From the NCBI RefSeq assembly GCF_000744815.1, contig NZ_JQMQ01000005.1:2674055-2738054 (forward strand): DNA of 64,000 nt, read 5' to 3'. The notes beneath the pieces were generated by a model, which was given only the letters and a program-made list of their open reading frames with translations, was not told the origin of the DNA and ran no database searches. Position 1 is the stretch's first letter. Each line of letters starts with the position of its first letter. This document shows positions 1 through 8,984 of the stretch, piece by piece. The translations under genes and the position numbers were made by a program. Source of the DNA: Phaeacidiphilus oryzae TH49 (GTDB lineage Bacteria > Actinomycetota > Actinomycetes > Streptomycetales > Streptomycetaceae).

Positions 1-509
1 GGCGCCCGCCTCGGCGCTGTCCGCCCCGGCGGTCTCCGGCCCCGAGCCCGACCGCCCGGGGAAGCCCGGCCCGGCGGCCGGCGGCCCGACCACGGCCGGG
101 ACGGCGGCGGTCCGCGGACCGCTGCGGTCACCCGTGACACCGCCCGAGGCCGGCGGGTCCGTCCCCGCCCCGCGGGCGACGGACGCCGAGCCGGGCCAGG
201 ACGCCGGGGCGCCGGAAAGGGCCCCGGCCGGGGCACCACCGCGGCGCCCGCCGCCGCCTCCGCTCCGGCCCCGGCCTCCGCTCCGGCCCCGGCCCCCGCC
301 CCGATCGCGGCGCCGGTCCGCACCCTGACCATCCGAGGCGGCCGCCGCGTCGGCCGGGCCTGGGACGGCGGACGCCGGATCGGCCGGGCCCTCGTCCACA
401 GCGCCGCGGCGGTCGCGGCCGAGCGCCGCAACCGGCCGTCCCGCGGCTGGGCCGCGCGCTGGCCCGCGGCGGCGGCCGGCTCTGGGCGGACCTCCGCCCC
501 CTCGACCCG
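1..509 (+). other. Broken 5' part of the histidine-kinase reading frame (Ala/Pro-rich)
   Basis: No single open frame runs from the window edge into the kinase, but coding character passes from one frame to the next. Frame 2 gives an Ala/Pro/Gly-rich stretch to about base 235. Frame 1 then gives a run with nearly all G/C third positions, including TLTIRGGRRVGRAWDGG and ERRNRPSRGW, to about base 455. Frame 3 continues as ALARGGGRLWADLRPLDP straight into the kinase start at 510. The simplest reading is one long N-terminal extension interrupted by two indels, near 232-245 and 455-465. Whether these are real mutations or errors in GC-rich sequence cannot be decided here. Confidence 0.55.
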
Positions 510-1550
510 ATGCGGTCGATCAAGGCCAAGCTGGGCGCGCTGGTGATCGCCTCCGTCTGCATCTCGACGCTGATGGTGGTCGTCGCCCTGAACTCCTCCA
601 CCCAGATCCAGATCATCATGGTCTTCTCGGTGGTGGCCTCCCTCCTCCTCACCCAGCTGCTGGCGCACGGGATGACCGCGCCGCTGCGCGACATGACCGC
701 CGCCGCCCGCGCGATGGCCTCCGGCGACTACACCCGCCGGGTCCGCACCTCCTCCCGGGACGAGGTCGGCGAGCTCGCCGACACCTTCAACCGGATGGCC
801 GCCGACCTGGAGGCCGCCGACCGGCACCGGCGCGAGCTGATCGCCAACGTCAGCCACGAACTGCGGACCCCCATCGCCGCCCTCCACGCGGTGCTGGAGA
901 ACGTGGTGGACGGCGTGGTCCGCCCGGAGCCGCAGAACCTGGCGGCCGCGCTGGAGCAGACCGACCGGCTCGGCCGGCTGGTCGCCCACCTCCTCGACCT
1001 CTCCCGGCTGGACAACGGCGTGGTGCCGCTGGACGCCAAGGAGTTCGAGGTCGAGCCGTTCCTGGCGGGCGTGCTGCGCGGGCTCACGGTGGACGGCTCC
1101 ACCTCGGCCGGCGCCAGCCGCCGCCGTACCGACGTGACGCTGGAGCTGCACGTCGCCCCGGGGCTCTCGGCCGTCGCCGACCCGGAGCGGCTCCACCAGG
1201 TGGTGGCCAACCTGGTGGACAACGCCTGCAAGCACAGTCCGGAGAACGGCACGGTCTCGGTCTTCGCCCAGGCCGGGGATCTCGGCTCGGCCCCCGGCAG
1301 CCTCCGCCTGGAGGTGCTGGACCAGGGCCCGGGCATCCCCGAGGAGGACCGGGTCAAGGTCTTCGAACGGTTCCGCAGCGGCACCGCGACCACCGCGGCC
1401 GGCCCCGGCAGCGACGGTGGCACCGGCCTCGGCCTGGCCATCGCCCGCTGGGCGGTGGATCTCCACGGCGGCACGATCCGGGTCGCGGAGTCGCCGGTCG
1501 GTTGCCGGATCCAGGTCACTCTGCCGGGTAGCCTGCCTGGACAGGATTGA
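510..1550 (+). CDS. Membrane sensor histidine kinase, HAMP-HisKA-HATPase
   Basis: Two-component sensor kinase that autophosphorylates on His and passes phosphate to a response regulator, which must lie upstream of the window. Two hydrophobic segments (about residues 9-28 and 33-53) are followed by a HAMP domain (about 56-105). The phosphoacceptor box is NVSHELRTP with His116. The ATPase domain shows the N box (VVANLVDNACKHSP), DQGPGIPEED, an F box (VFERFRSG) and GGTGLGLAIA. The two membrane segments are nearly adjacent, so there is little extracytoplasmic sensor. ATG 510 is the first start in the intact frame, but the protein probably continues upstream through the broken 1-509 segment. Confidence 0.85.
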   Translation: MRSIKAKLGALVIASVCISTLMVVVALNSSTQIQIIMVFSVVASLLLTQLLAHGMTAPLRDMTAAARAMASGDYTRRVRTSSRDEVGELADTFNRMAADLEAADRHRRELIANVSHELRTPIAALHAVLENVVDGVVRPEPQNLAAALEQTDRLGRLVAHLLDLSRLDNGVVPLDAKEFEVEPFLAGVLRGLTVDGSTSAGASRRRTDVTLELHVAPGLSAVADPERLHQVVANLVDNACKHSPENGTVSVFAQAGDLGSAPGSLRLEVLDQGPGIPEEDRVKVFERFRSGTATTAAGPGSDGGTGLGLAIARWAVDLHGGTIRVAESPVGCRIQVTLPGSLPGQD

Positions 1551-1627
1551 CGCAGGATTGCGACAAACCGCGCCAGAGGGCCGAAGTTCGCATCGGCTTA
1601 CGACCCACGCCTCGCAATTTCGTGCCG

Positions 1628-1786
1628 ATTGCCCGTTTTGCGGGCAATTCTGTTGGCGGCCCGGAACGGGCAATCCGACACCATGCCCCCACGCGAGCCC
1701 CGTCTAACGCTGTTTTCGCGCCAATCTTCCCGGGATCACTGTGAGATGGGCGACGCTGGGCCGTCCAGGCCTGCGAGGATCACTGT
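1628..1786. promoter_or_regulatory. Inverted and direct repeats in the kgd upstream region
   Basis: The gap between the kinase and kgd (1551-1851) is less GC-rich than its surroundings. It holds a perfect 8-bp inverted repeat ATTGCCCG/CGGGCAAT (1628-1635 and 1641-1648, loop TTTTG). CGGGCAAT recurs at 1667-1674. The 10-mer GGATCACTGT occurs at 1733-1742 and again at 1777-1786. The hairpin could end the kinase transcript, though no T run follows it, or these could be operator sites for kgd. No regulator can be assigned. Confidence 0.3.
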
Positions 1787-1851
1787 CAGGGGCGTAGCCT
1801 TGTTTTCCGCTGTCCACCAACTTCAGGAAGCGGAAGAGGGCGGTTGCCGCC

Positions 1852-4800
1852 GTGTCGCCACAGTCCCCCCATACCTCGAGCACCTCGTCGCAAGCACCGC
1901 ACGACCAACAGTCGCCCGGGTCCGGTTTCGGCCCCAACGAGTGGCTGGTCGACGAGATCTACCAGCAGTACCTCCAGGATCCGAATTCAGTAGACCGAGC
2001 CTGGTGGGACTTTTTCGCCGACTACAAGCCGGGGACCGAGGTGACCACCCCGGACCCGAGCCCCGCGCAGTCCCCCGCGACGGACGCCTCGCCGGCGGCC
2101 CCGGCCGCACCCGCCGCGGCTCCCGCGGCGGCCCCACCCCGGCCCCGCTCCGGCGGCGGCAGCACCGGCCGCGGCCTCCGTGCCCGCGCCGGCCCCGCCC
2201 CGCCGGCACCGGCCGCGCCGGTGCCGCCCACTCCGAGCGCCAACTCCGTTGCACAGCACGTGAACTCGACGAATAGGGACAGCAAGACCGTGGCATCCAC
2301 GCCGTCCACTGCCGAAGCAGAGACCCCCGCCGGTCCGGAGCTCGTGGCCCTCCGGGGCCCGGCCAAGGCGGTGGCGGCCAACATGGACGCCTCCCTCACG
2401 ATGCCGACCGCGACCAGCGTGCGCGCCGTCCCGGCGAAGCTGCTGATCGACAACCGGATCGTGATCAACAACCACCTGAAGCGCGCTCGCGGCGGCAAGG
2501 TCTCCTTCACCCACATCATCGGCTACGCGATGGTGCAGGCGCTGAAGGCGATGCCGACGATGAACCACAGCTACCAGGTGAAGGACGGCAAGCCGACCCT
2601 GGTGAAGCCGGAGCACGTCAACCTGGGCCTGGCCATCGACCTGGTGAAGCCGAACGGCGACCGGCAGCTGGTGGTGGCCGCCATCAAGAAGGCGGAGACG
2701 CTCGACTTCTTCGGCTTCTGGCAGGCGTACGAGGACATCGTCCGCCGGGCCCGGCAGAACAAGCTGACGATGGACGACTTCTCCGGGGTGACCGCTTCCC
2801 TCACCAACCCCGGCGGCATCGGCACCGTCCACTCCGTCCCGCGGCTGATGCCCAACCAGGGCACCATCCTCGGCGTCGGCGCCATGGAGTACCCGGCCGA
2901 GTTCCAGGGCACCTCGCAGGAGACCCTGAACCGCCTGGGCGTCTCCAAGGTGATGACGCTGACCTCGACCTACGACCACCGGATCATCCAGGGCGCCGCC
3001 TCCGGCGAGTTCCTGCGCGCGATCCACCAGCTGCTGCTGGGCGAGGACGAGTTCTACGACAAGCTCTTCGAGTCGCTGCGCATCCCCTACGAGCCGGTGC
3101 GCTGGGCGACCGACGTGGCCGCGTCCCACGACAACGACGTGAACAAGACCGCCCGGGTGATGGAGCTCATCCACTCCTACCGGGTGCGCGGCCACCTGAT
3201 GGCGGACACCGACCCGCTGGAGTACAAGCAGCGGAAGCACCCCGACCTGGACGTCATCGCCCACGGCCTCACCCTGTGGGACCTGGAGCGGGAGTTCGCG
3301 GTCGGCGGCTTCGCCGGCCACGCCACCATGAAGCTCCGGGACATCCTCGGCGTGCTGCGCGACTCGTACTGCCGGACCACCGGCATCGAGTACATGCACA
3401 TCCAGGACCCCAAGCAGCGCCGCTGGATCCAGGCCCGGGTGGAGCGCGGCTTCGACAAGCCGGAGCGCGAGGAGCAGCTGCGGATCCTCCGCCGGCTGAA
3501 CGCCGCCGAGGCCTTCGAGACCTTCCTGCAGACCAAGTACGTCGGCCAGAAGCGGTTCTCGCTGGAGGGCGGCGAGTCGCTGATCCCGCTGCTGGACGCG
3601 CTGCTGGACTCGGCCGCGAGCCAGAAGCTGGACGAGGCCGTGATGGGGATGGCCCACCGGGGCCGCCTCAACGTGCTGGCCAACATCGTCGGCAAGTCCT
3701 ACGCCCAGATCTTCCGCGAGTTCGAGGGCAACCTCGACCCGAAGTCGATGCACGGCTCCGGCGACGTGAAGTACCACCTGGGCCAGGAGGGCAGCTTCAC
3801 CGGCCAGAACGGCGACCAGATCAAGGTCACCCTGGCCGCGAACCCCTCCCACCTGGAGACCGTCGACCCGGTGGTCGAGGGCATCGCCCGGGCCAAGGAG
3901 GACATCCTCGACAAGGCCGGCACCGCCTTCACCGTCCTCCCGCTGCAGATCCACGGCGACGCGGCCTTCGCGGGCCAGGGCGTGGTGGCCGAGACCCTCA
4001 ACATGTCGCAGCTGCGCGGCTACCGCACCGGCGGCACCGTCCACGTGGTGGTCAACAACCAGGTGGGCTTCACCGCCCCACCGACCGCGGCCCGCTCCTC
4101 CACCTACGCCACCGACGTGGCGCGGATGGTCGAGGCTCCGATCTTCCACGTGAACGGCGACGACCCGGAGGCCGTGGTCCGGGTGGCCCGGCTGGCCTTC
4201 GAGTTCCGCCAGGCGTTCAACAAGGACGTCGTCATCGACCTCATCTGCTACCGCCGCCGCGGTCACAACGAGGCCGACAACCCCTCCTTCACCAACCCGC
4301 AGATGTACGACCTGATCGACGCCAAGCGCTCGGTGCGCAAGCTGTACACCGAGGGCCTGATCGGTCGCGGCGACATCACCCTGGAAGAGGCCGAGCAGGC
4401 CCTGAAGGACTACCAGGACCAGCTGGAGAAGGTCTTCGCCGAGGTCCGGGAGGCGACCGCCGCCCCGCTGCCGGCCGCCACCGAGCGCCCGCAGGCGAAC
4501 TTCCCGGTCTCGGTGCAGACCGGCATCTCCGCCGAGGTCGCCAAGCGGATCGCCGAGTCGCAGGTCAACCTGCCGGACTGGCTGACCGTCCACCCGCGCC
4601 TGCTGCCGCAGCTGCAGCGCCGGGCGGCGATGATCGAGGACGGCACCATCGACTGGGCGATGGGCGAGGCCCTGGCCGTCGGCTCGCTGCTGATGGAGGG
4701 CCACCCGGTGCGGCTGGCCGGCCAGGACAGCCGCCGCGGCACCTTCGGCCAGCGGCACGCGGTGCTGGTGGACCGCAAGACCGGCCAGGACTACACCCCG

Positions 4801-5694
4801 CTGCTCTACCTCTCCGAGGACCAGGCCCGCTTCACGGTCTACGACTCCCTCCTCTCCGAGTACGCGGCGATGGGCTTCGAGTACGGCTACTCGCTGGCCC
4901 GCCCGGACTCGCTGGTGATGTGGGAGGCGCAGTTCGGCGACTTCGCCAACGGCGCCCAGTCCGCGATCGATGAGCTGATCTCGGCCGCGGAGATGAAGTG
5001 GGGCCAGACCTCCGGCGTCACCCTCCTCCTGCCGCACGGCTACGAGGGCCAGGGCCCGGACCACTCCTCGGCCCGGATCGAGCGCTTCCTCCAGATGTGC
5101 GCGGACCAGAACATGACGGTCGCCATGCCGACGCTGCCGTCGAACTACTTCCACCTGCTGCGGTGGCAGGTGCACAACCCGCACCACAAGCCGCTGATCG
5201 TCTTCACCCCGAAGTCGATGCTCCGGCTGAAGGCCAACAACGACCAGCTGGAGAACTTCACCAGCGGCGGCTTCCGCCCGGTGATCGGCGACACCACCGT
5301 CGACCCGGCGAACGTCCGCAAGGTCGTGATCACCGCAGGCAAGTTCTACTACGACCTGGCGGCGGCGCGGGAGGACCGCGGCGTCACCGACACCGCGATC
5401 GTCCGCGTCGAGCGGTTCTACCCGCTGCCGATCGCCGAGCTCCAGGAGGAGCTGGCCAGGTACGGCGAGAACGTCCAGTACGTCTGGGCGCAGGAGGAGC
5501 CGGCCAACCAGGGCGCCTGGCCGTTCATCGCGCTCAACCTGATCGACCACCTGGACGTGGTCGTCGGCCGCAACGCCAACGGCTCGCGGCTCCGCCGGGT
5601 GGCCCGGCCGTCCTCCTCCGCTCCGGCGGTGGGCTCGGCCAAGCGCCACCAGGAGCAGCAGAAGGCGCTCGTCGAAGAGGTCTTCTCGATCTGA
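1852..5694 (+). CDS. kgd: Fused E1o-E2o: 2-oxoglutarate dehydrogenase/decarboxylase with succinyltransferase domain
   Basis: TCA-cycle enzyme of the actinobacterial 2-oxoglutarate dehydrogenase complex. It decarboxylates 2-oxoglutarate with thiamine diphosphate and carries an E2-like acyltransferase domain. The 1280 residues show an N-terminal segment ([13 protein letters not shown], about 27-60), an Ala/Pro linker (about 65-130), the acyltransferase core (about 160-400) with the DHR motif at His376, then the E1 domain with [21 protein letters not shown], a diphosphate-binding stretch near [12 protein letters not shown], and RRRGHNEAD. No lipoyl domain is seen, as usual for this fusion. GTG 1852 follows a purine-rich site (GGAAGAGGG). 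The linker carries a locally shifted frame (see findings). Confidence 0.95.
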   Translation: MSPQSPHTSSTSSQAPHDQQSPGSGFGPNEWLVDEIYQQYLQDPNSVDRAWWDFFADYKPGTEVTTPDPSPAQSPATDASPAAPAAPAAAPAAAPPRPRSGGGSTGRGLRARAGPAPPAPAAPVPPTPSANSVAQHVNSTNRDSKTVASTPSTAEAETPAGPELVALRGPAKAVAANMDASLTMPTATSVRAVPAKLLIDNRIVINNHLKRARGGKVSFTHIIGYAMVQALKAMPTMNHSYQVKDGKPTLVKPEHVNLGLAIDLVKPNGDRQLVVAAIKKAETLDFFGFWQAYEDIVRRARQNKLTMDDFSGVTASLTNPGGIGTVHSVPRLMPNQGTILGVGAMEYPAEFQGTSQETLNRLGVSKVMTLTSTYDHRIIQGAASGEFLRAIHQLLLGEDEFYDKLFESLRIPYEPVRWATDVAASHDNDVNKTARVMELIHSYRVRGHLMADTDPLEYKQRKHPDLDVIAHGLTLWDLEREFAVGGFAGHATMKLRDILGVLRDSYCRTTGIEYMHIQDPKQRRWIQARVERGFDKPEREEQLRILRRLNAAEAFETFLQTKYVGQKRFSLEGGESLIPLLDALLDSAASQKLDEAVMGMAHRGRLNVLANIVGKSYAQIFREFEGNLDPKSMHGSGDVKYHLGQEGSFTGQNGDQIKVTLAANPSHLETVDPVVEGIARAKEDILDKAGTAFTVLPLQIHGDAAFAGQGVVAETLNMSQLRGYRTGGTVHVVVNNQVGFTAPPTAARSSTYATDVARMVEAPIFHVNGDDPEAVVRVARLAFEFRQAFNKDVVIDLICYRRRGHNEADNPSFTNPQMYDLIDAKRSVRKLYTEGLIGRGDITLEEAEQALKDYQDQLEKVFAEVREATAAPLPAATERPQANFPVSVQTGISAEVAKRIAESQVNLPDWLTVHPRLLPQLQRRAAMIEDGTIDWAMGEALAVGSLLMEGHPVRLAGQDSRRGTFGQRHAVLVDRKTGQDYTPLLYLSEDQARFTVYDSLLSEYAAMGFEYGYSLARPDSLVMWEAQFGDFANGAQSAIDELISAAEMKWGQTSGVTLLLPHGYEGQGPDHSSARIERFLQMCADQNMTVAMPTLPSNYFHLLRWQVHNPHHKPLIVFTPKSMLRLKANNDQLENFTSGGFRPVIGDTTVDPANVRKVVITAGKFYYDLAAAREDRGVTDTAIVRVERFYPLPIAELQEELARYGENVQYVWAQEEPANQGAWPFIALNLIDHLDVVVGRNANGSRLRRVARPSSSAPAVGSAKRHQEQQKALVEEVFSI

Positions 5695-5714
5695 GAGGCT
5701 TCCCGGTGACACCC

Positions 5715-5743
5715 GGGCCCGGCACCCTCGCGGTGCCGGGCCC
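5715..5743 (+). terminator. Hairpin terminator after kgd
   Basis: Perfect 12-bp inverted repeat, GGGCCCGGCACC (5715-5726) and GGTGCCGGGCCC (5732-5743), with loop CTCGC, starting 21 bp after the kgd stop. There is no T tract, as is common for GC-rich actinobacterial terminators. The next gene's ribosome-binding site lies just downstream. Confidence 0.7.
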
Positions 5744-5771
5744 GCCCCGTTCCCCCACAGGAGTAGCACCC

Positions 5772-5951
5772 GTGTACTTCACCGACCGTGGCATCGAGGA
5801 GCTCCAGTCGCGGCGCGGCGACGAGCAGTTCGACTTCGCCTGGCTCTCCGACCGCCTCCAGGAGTTCGTCGACCTCAACCCCGAGTTCGAGATCCCGGTG
5901 GAGCGGCTGGCCACCTGGCTGGCCCGGCTGGACGACGAGGACGAGGACTGA
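5772..5951 (+). CDS. DUF6104 family small protein
   Basis: Acidic 59-residue protein beginning VYFTDRGIEELQSRRG and ending in an Asp/Glu tail (RLDDEDED). It resembles the small DUF6104 family found next to the oxoglutarate dehydrogenase gene in Streptomyces (recalled, not searched). GTG 5772 was chosen because CAGGAG sits about 8 bp upstream. There are no membrane segments or cysteines. Function is unknown. It lies behind a strong hairpin but could be reached by read-through from kgd. Confidence 0.75.
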   Translation: MYFTDRGIEELQSRRGDEQFDFAWLSDRLQEFVDLNPEFEIPVERLATWLARLDDEDED

Positions 5952-6012
5952 CCTCGCTCCGCTGACCTCCCGACTCCCCTGACCTCCCGACTCCCTTGAC
6001 TTCCCGGCGACG

Positions 6013-6043
6013 CGATATATCGTGAGAACCGAGAACACGATAT
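6013..6043. promoter_or_regulatory. Candidate PadR operator overlapping the promoter
   Basis: Inverted repeat ATATCGTG (6017-6024) and CACGATAT (6036-6043) separated by 11 bp. The overlapping palindrome CGATATATCG lies at 6013-6022, and a TTGACT hexamer at 5996-6001 could serve as a -35 element. The site sits 15 bp before the start of a gene co-transcribed with a PadR regulator, so autoregulation is the natural inference. Confidence 0.5.
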
Positions 6044-6057
6044 GTCGGGAGGCCAGC

Positions 6058-6939
6058 ATGTCCGCGTGGACCGTCGACGCGCCCACCAAACTCACCCTGG
6101 ACGGCGACGTCCGCAGACTCCGCGTCCGCACCGTCGCCGGCGCCGTCAACGTCGTCGCCAGCACGGAGGGCCCACCCCGACTGGAGGTCTCCGAGCTCGA
6201 CGGCCCACCCCTCCAGGTCACCCTGGAGAACGACGAGCTGACCGTCGGCTACGACGACCTCGGCTGGCCCGGGTTCAACTGGCGCTCCCTCGCCTCCGCC
6301 CTGGAGAACTGGGCCGGCCGCTCCTGGAAGCGCCGTGCCGTGGTCTCCCTCGCGGTGCCCCCGGAGACCGCCGTCGAGCTCGGCGCCGCCGTGGCCGACG
6401 TCGTCATCTCCGGCATCCGCGGGCGCGTCGGCGCGCACGGCGCCTCCGGCGAGACGACGGTCGTCCGCTGTTCGGGGCCGATCGAGGTGAACAGCGTCTC
6501 CGGCACCGTCCACGCCCAGCGGATCGCCGGCAACCTCAAGGTGCACACCGTCTCCGGGGACGTGGTGGTGGCCGAGGCCGGCGACGGCCACGTCCGGGGC
6601 AACACCGTCAGCGGCTCGGTCACCGTCGACCTCGACCACCGCGGCGAGACCGACGTCGAGGTCAACACGGTCTCCGGCGAGGTCGCCGTCCGCATCCCGC
6701 ATCCCGCCGACGCCACCGTGCAGATCGGCTCCACCAGCGGCGAGGTCTCCAACGCCTTCGACGAGCTCAAGGTCTCCGGCGGCTGGGGCTACAAGCGGAT
6801 CAGCGGCCGGCTCGGCAGCGGCCGCGGCAGGCTCCGGGTGACCACGGTCTCCGGCGGCATCGCCCTGCTCCGCCGCCCGCCGGAGCCGGAGGACGACGCG
6901 CCGCAGGACGGCATCCCCGAGGAAGGCACCTCCGCATGA
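6058..6939 (+). CDS. DUF4097-type beta-strand repeat protein
   Basis: 293-residue protein with many short repeats of the form VNTVSGEV, VHTVSGDV, GNTVSGSV and TTVSGGI. These are typical of DUF4097/adhesin-like right-handed beta-strand repeat proteins. There is no signal peptide, so it is probably cytoplasmic. The start follows GGGAGGC. The stop overlaps the ATG of the PadR gene (ATGA), so the two are translationally coupled. Biochemical role is unknown; a sensing or scaffold partner of the regulator is an inference from the operon. Confidence 0.75.
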   Translation: MSAWTVDAPTKLTLDGDVRRLRVRTVAGAVNVVASTEGPPRLEVSELDGPPLQVTLENDELTVGYDDLGWPGFNWRSLASALENWAGRSWKRRAVVSLAVPPETAVELGAAVADVVISGIRGRVGAHGASGETTVVRCSGPIEVNSVSGTVHAQRIAGNLKVHTVSGDVVVAEAGDGHVRGNTVSGSVTVDLDHRGETDVEVNTVSGEVAVRIPHPADATVQIGSTSGEVSNAFDELKVSGGWGYKRISGRLGSGRGRLRVTTVSGGIALLRRPPEPEDDAPQDGIPEEGTSA

Positions 6940-7835
6940 GCCCCGTCTTCGCCCACGGCCGCCTCCGCCTCTACCTGCTGAAGCTGCTGGACGAGGCGCC
7001 CCGCCACGGCTACGAGATCATCCGGCTCCTGGAGGAGCGCTTCCACGGCCTGTACGCGCCCTCGGCCGGCACCGTCTACCCCCGGCTGGCCAAGCTGGAG
7101 CAGGAGGGCCTGGTGACCAAGACCAGCGAGGGCGGTCGCAAGGTCTACCGGATCACCGACGCCGGCCGCTCCGAACTCGCCTCCCGCGCCGACGAGTTGG
7201 CCGCGCTGGAGGAGGAGATCGCGGACTCCGTCACCCAGCTCGCGGACCAGATCCGCGAGGACGTGCGGGACTCCGCGAGCGACCTCCGCGAGGAGATCCG
7301 CGCCGCCGCGCAGGCGGCCCGCACCGGCGGCCGCCAGGAGCGGACGCGAGGGGACGACTGGAGCCAGTGGAGCGACTGGCGCCAGGCCAAGGAGCAGGCC
7401 AAGGCCGCCAAGGAGGAGGCCCGGCGGGCCCGCGAGCAGGCCCGCTCGCTCAAGGACGAGGTGCGGCGCGCCTGGTCCTCCGGCGACTGGCCGACCGGCC
7501 TCACCGAGGGCATCTCCGAACTCACCCGCACCCTCTCCGGCCTCGGCAATCTGGGCGGGGCGAGCGGACCGGGCGGGACCGCCGGGAGCGCCGGCACCGC
7601 CGGGACCGCCGGGACCGCGCAGGCGCCGAAGCCCCCGGAGGACCGGCCGGCCTGGGCCCGCACCGATCCCGCCGCGGACCCCGCCCGCGAGCTGGAGCGC
7701 CTGCTGGACCGCTTCCGGGACGAGATCCGGGACACCGCCCGGGACCACGGCGTCACCCGCTCCCAGCTCGGTGCCGCCGCCGAGGAGCTGTCCGCCGCCG
7801 CGGCCCGGCTCCGCCGCACCCTCCGCGGCGGCTGA
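6936..7835 (+). CDS. PadR family transcriptional regulator with long C-terminal extension
   Basis: 299-residue regulator. The winged helix (about 5-85) includes LYLLKLLDEAPRHGYEII and GTVYPRLAKLEQEGLV, the recognisable PadR core. It is followed by a long charged, probably coiled-coil region (about 90-195, rich in E, R and A), a Gly/Ala/Thr linker (about 208-235), and a C-terminal helical segment. The extension makes it far longer than minimal PadR proteins. ATG 6936 overlaps the upstream stop. The likely target is the palindrome at 6017-6043. Confidence 0.85.
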   Translation: MSPVFAHGRLRLYLLKLLDEAPRHGYEIIRLLEERFHGLYAPSAGTVYPRLAKLEQEGLVTKTSEGGRKVYRITDAGRSELASRADELAALEEEIADSVTQLADQIREDVRDSASDLREEIRAAAQAARTGGRQERTRGDDWSQWSDWRQAKEQAKAAKEEARRAREQARSLKDEVRRAWSSGDWPTGLTEGISELTRTLSGLGNLGGASGPGGTAGSAGTAGTAGTAQAPKPPEDRPAWARTDPAADPARELERLLDRFRDEIRDTARDHGVTRSQLGAAAEELSAAAARLRRTLRGG

Positions 7836-7930
7836 CCGGGGACGGCGGCGCACTCTCGGCGCGCCGCCGCGACGCGCGTGTGATCGCTGCCTCGTTCCGC
7901 CGGGGCGGGGGCCGGGACTAGGGTCGCAGC

Positions 7931-8893
7931 ATGTTCGCTGCCTACGCCGCACGCATTGACCCCGAAGACCCTCTCAGCGGGCTGGAGTTGGGCGAACGCC
8001 CAGAGCCCGAGGCCCGCCCCGGCTGGAGCACGGTCACCGTCAAGGCCGCCTCGCTCAACCACCACGACCTGTGGTCGCTGCGCGGGGTGGGCCTGCCCGC
8101 CGAGCGGCTGCCGATGATCCTCGGCTGCGACGCCGCCGGCGTGGACGAGGACGGCAACGAGGTGGTCCTCCACTCCGTCGTCGGCCAGAGCGGCCACGGG
8201 GTCGGCCCCAAGGAGCCGCGCTCCATCCTCACCGAGCGCTACCAGGGCACCTTCGCCACCCAGGTCTCCGTCCCGACCTGGAACCTCATCCCCAAGCCGG
8301 CCGAGCTGAGCTTCGAGGAGGCCGCCTGCCTCCCCACCTCCTGGCTCACCGCCTACCGGATGCTCTTCACCAACTCCGGCACCAAGCCCGGCGACACCGT
8401 GCTGGTGCAGGGCGCGGGCGGCGGCGTGGCGACGGCCGCGATCGTCCTCGGCAAGGCGGCGGGCCTGCGGGTCTGGGTCACCAGCCGGGACGAGGCCAAG
8501 CGCGCCCGCGCGCTGGAGCTGGGCGCCGACGGCGCGTACGAGTCCGGTGCGCGCCTGCCGGAGCGGGTGGACGCGGTGCTGGAGACGGTGGGCGCGGCGA
8601 CCTGGTCGCACTCCATCAAGTCGCTGCGGCCCGGCGGGACCCTGGTCATCTCCGGCGCCACCAGCGGCGACCGCCCGAAGGCGGCCGAGCTGACCCGGAT
8701 CTTCTTCCTGGAGCTGAAGGTCGTCGGCTCGACGATGGGCTCCAAGGAGGAGCTGACCGGTCTCCTCAACCTCTGCGCGACGGCGGGCGTCCGCCCGGTG
8801 ATCGACTCCACCTACCCGCTGGCCGAGGCGAAGGACGCCTTCGCCAAGATGTCCAAGGGCGACCTCTTCGGCAAGCTGATCCTGAAGCCGTAA
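7931..8893 (+). CDS. MDR superfamily NAD(P)-dependent oxidoreductase (quinone oxidoreductase-like)
   Basis: 320-residue medium-chain dehydrogenase. The N-terminal GroES-like fold (about 1-125) has SLNHHDLWSLRG and GCDAAGVDEDGNEV. The Rossmann domain has the nucleotide motif VQGAGGGVATAAI (about 158-170). The cluster of cysteines that binds structural zinc in alcohol dehydrogenases is absent, which suggests a zinc-independent quinone or enoyl reductase. Substrate is unknown. It is convergent with the malic enzyme gene. Confidence 0.85.
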   Translation: MFAAYAARIDPEDPLSGLELGERPEPEARPGWSTVTVKAASLNHHDLWSLRGVGLPAERLPMILGCDAAGVDEDGNEVVLHSVVGQSGHGVGPKEPRSILTERYQGTFATQVSVPTWNLIPKPAELSFEEAACLPTSWLTAYRMLFTNSGTKPGDTVLVQGAGGGVATAAIVLGKAAGLRVWVTSRDEAKRARALELGADGAYESGARLPERVDAVLETVGAATWSHSIKSLRPGGTLVISGATSGDRPKAAELTRIFFLELKVVGSTMGSKEELTGLLNLCATAGVRPVIDSTYPLAEAKDAFAKMSKGDLFGKLILKP

Positions 8894-8930
8894 CCCCCGT
8901 GGCGCCGCGCTGCGACGGCGCCGCGGGGTT

Positions 8931-8976
8931 CCCCGCGCCCCTGAGTCCGCCCTGCGGGCCCATCAGGGGCGCGGGG
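8931..8976. repeat. GC-rich palindromic repeat, copy A
   Basis: 14-bp perfect inverted repeat, CCCCGCGCCCCTGA (8931-8944) and TCAGGGGCGCGGGG (8963-8976), with an 18-nt loop. It contains the core shared by the intergenic family seen at 13.9, 24.7, 34.3, 41.0, 49.7 and 58.5 kb. It lies between two convergent genes and could end transcription from both sides. Confidence 0.7.
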
Positions 8977-8984
8977 TCACGTCA

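Noticed and set aside
1987-5769. 1260-residue open frame antisense to kgd
   Set aside because: It mirrors the codon bias of kgd, has no ribosome-binding site and no recognisable domain; such shadows are common in GC-rich DNA.
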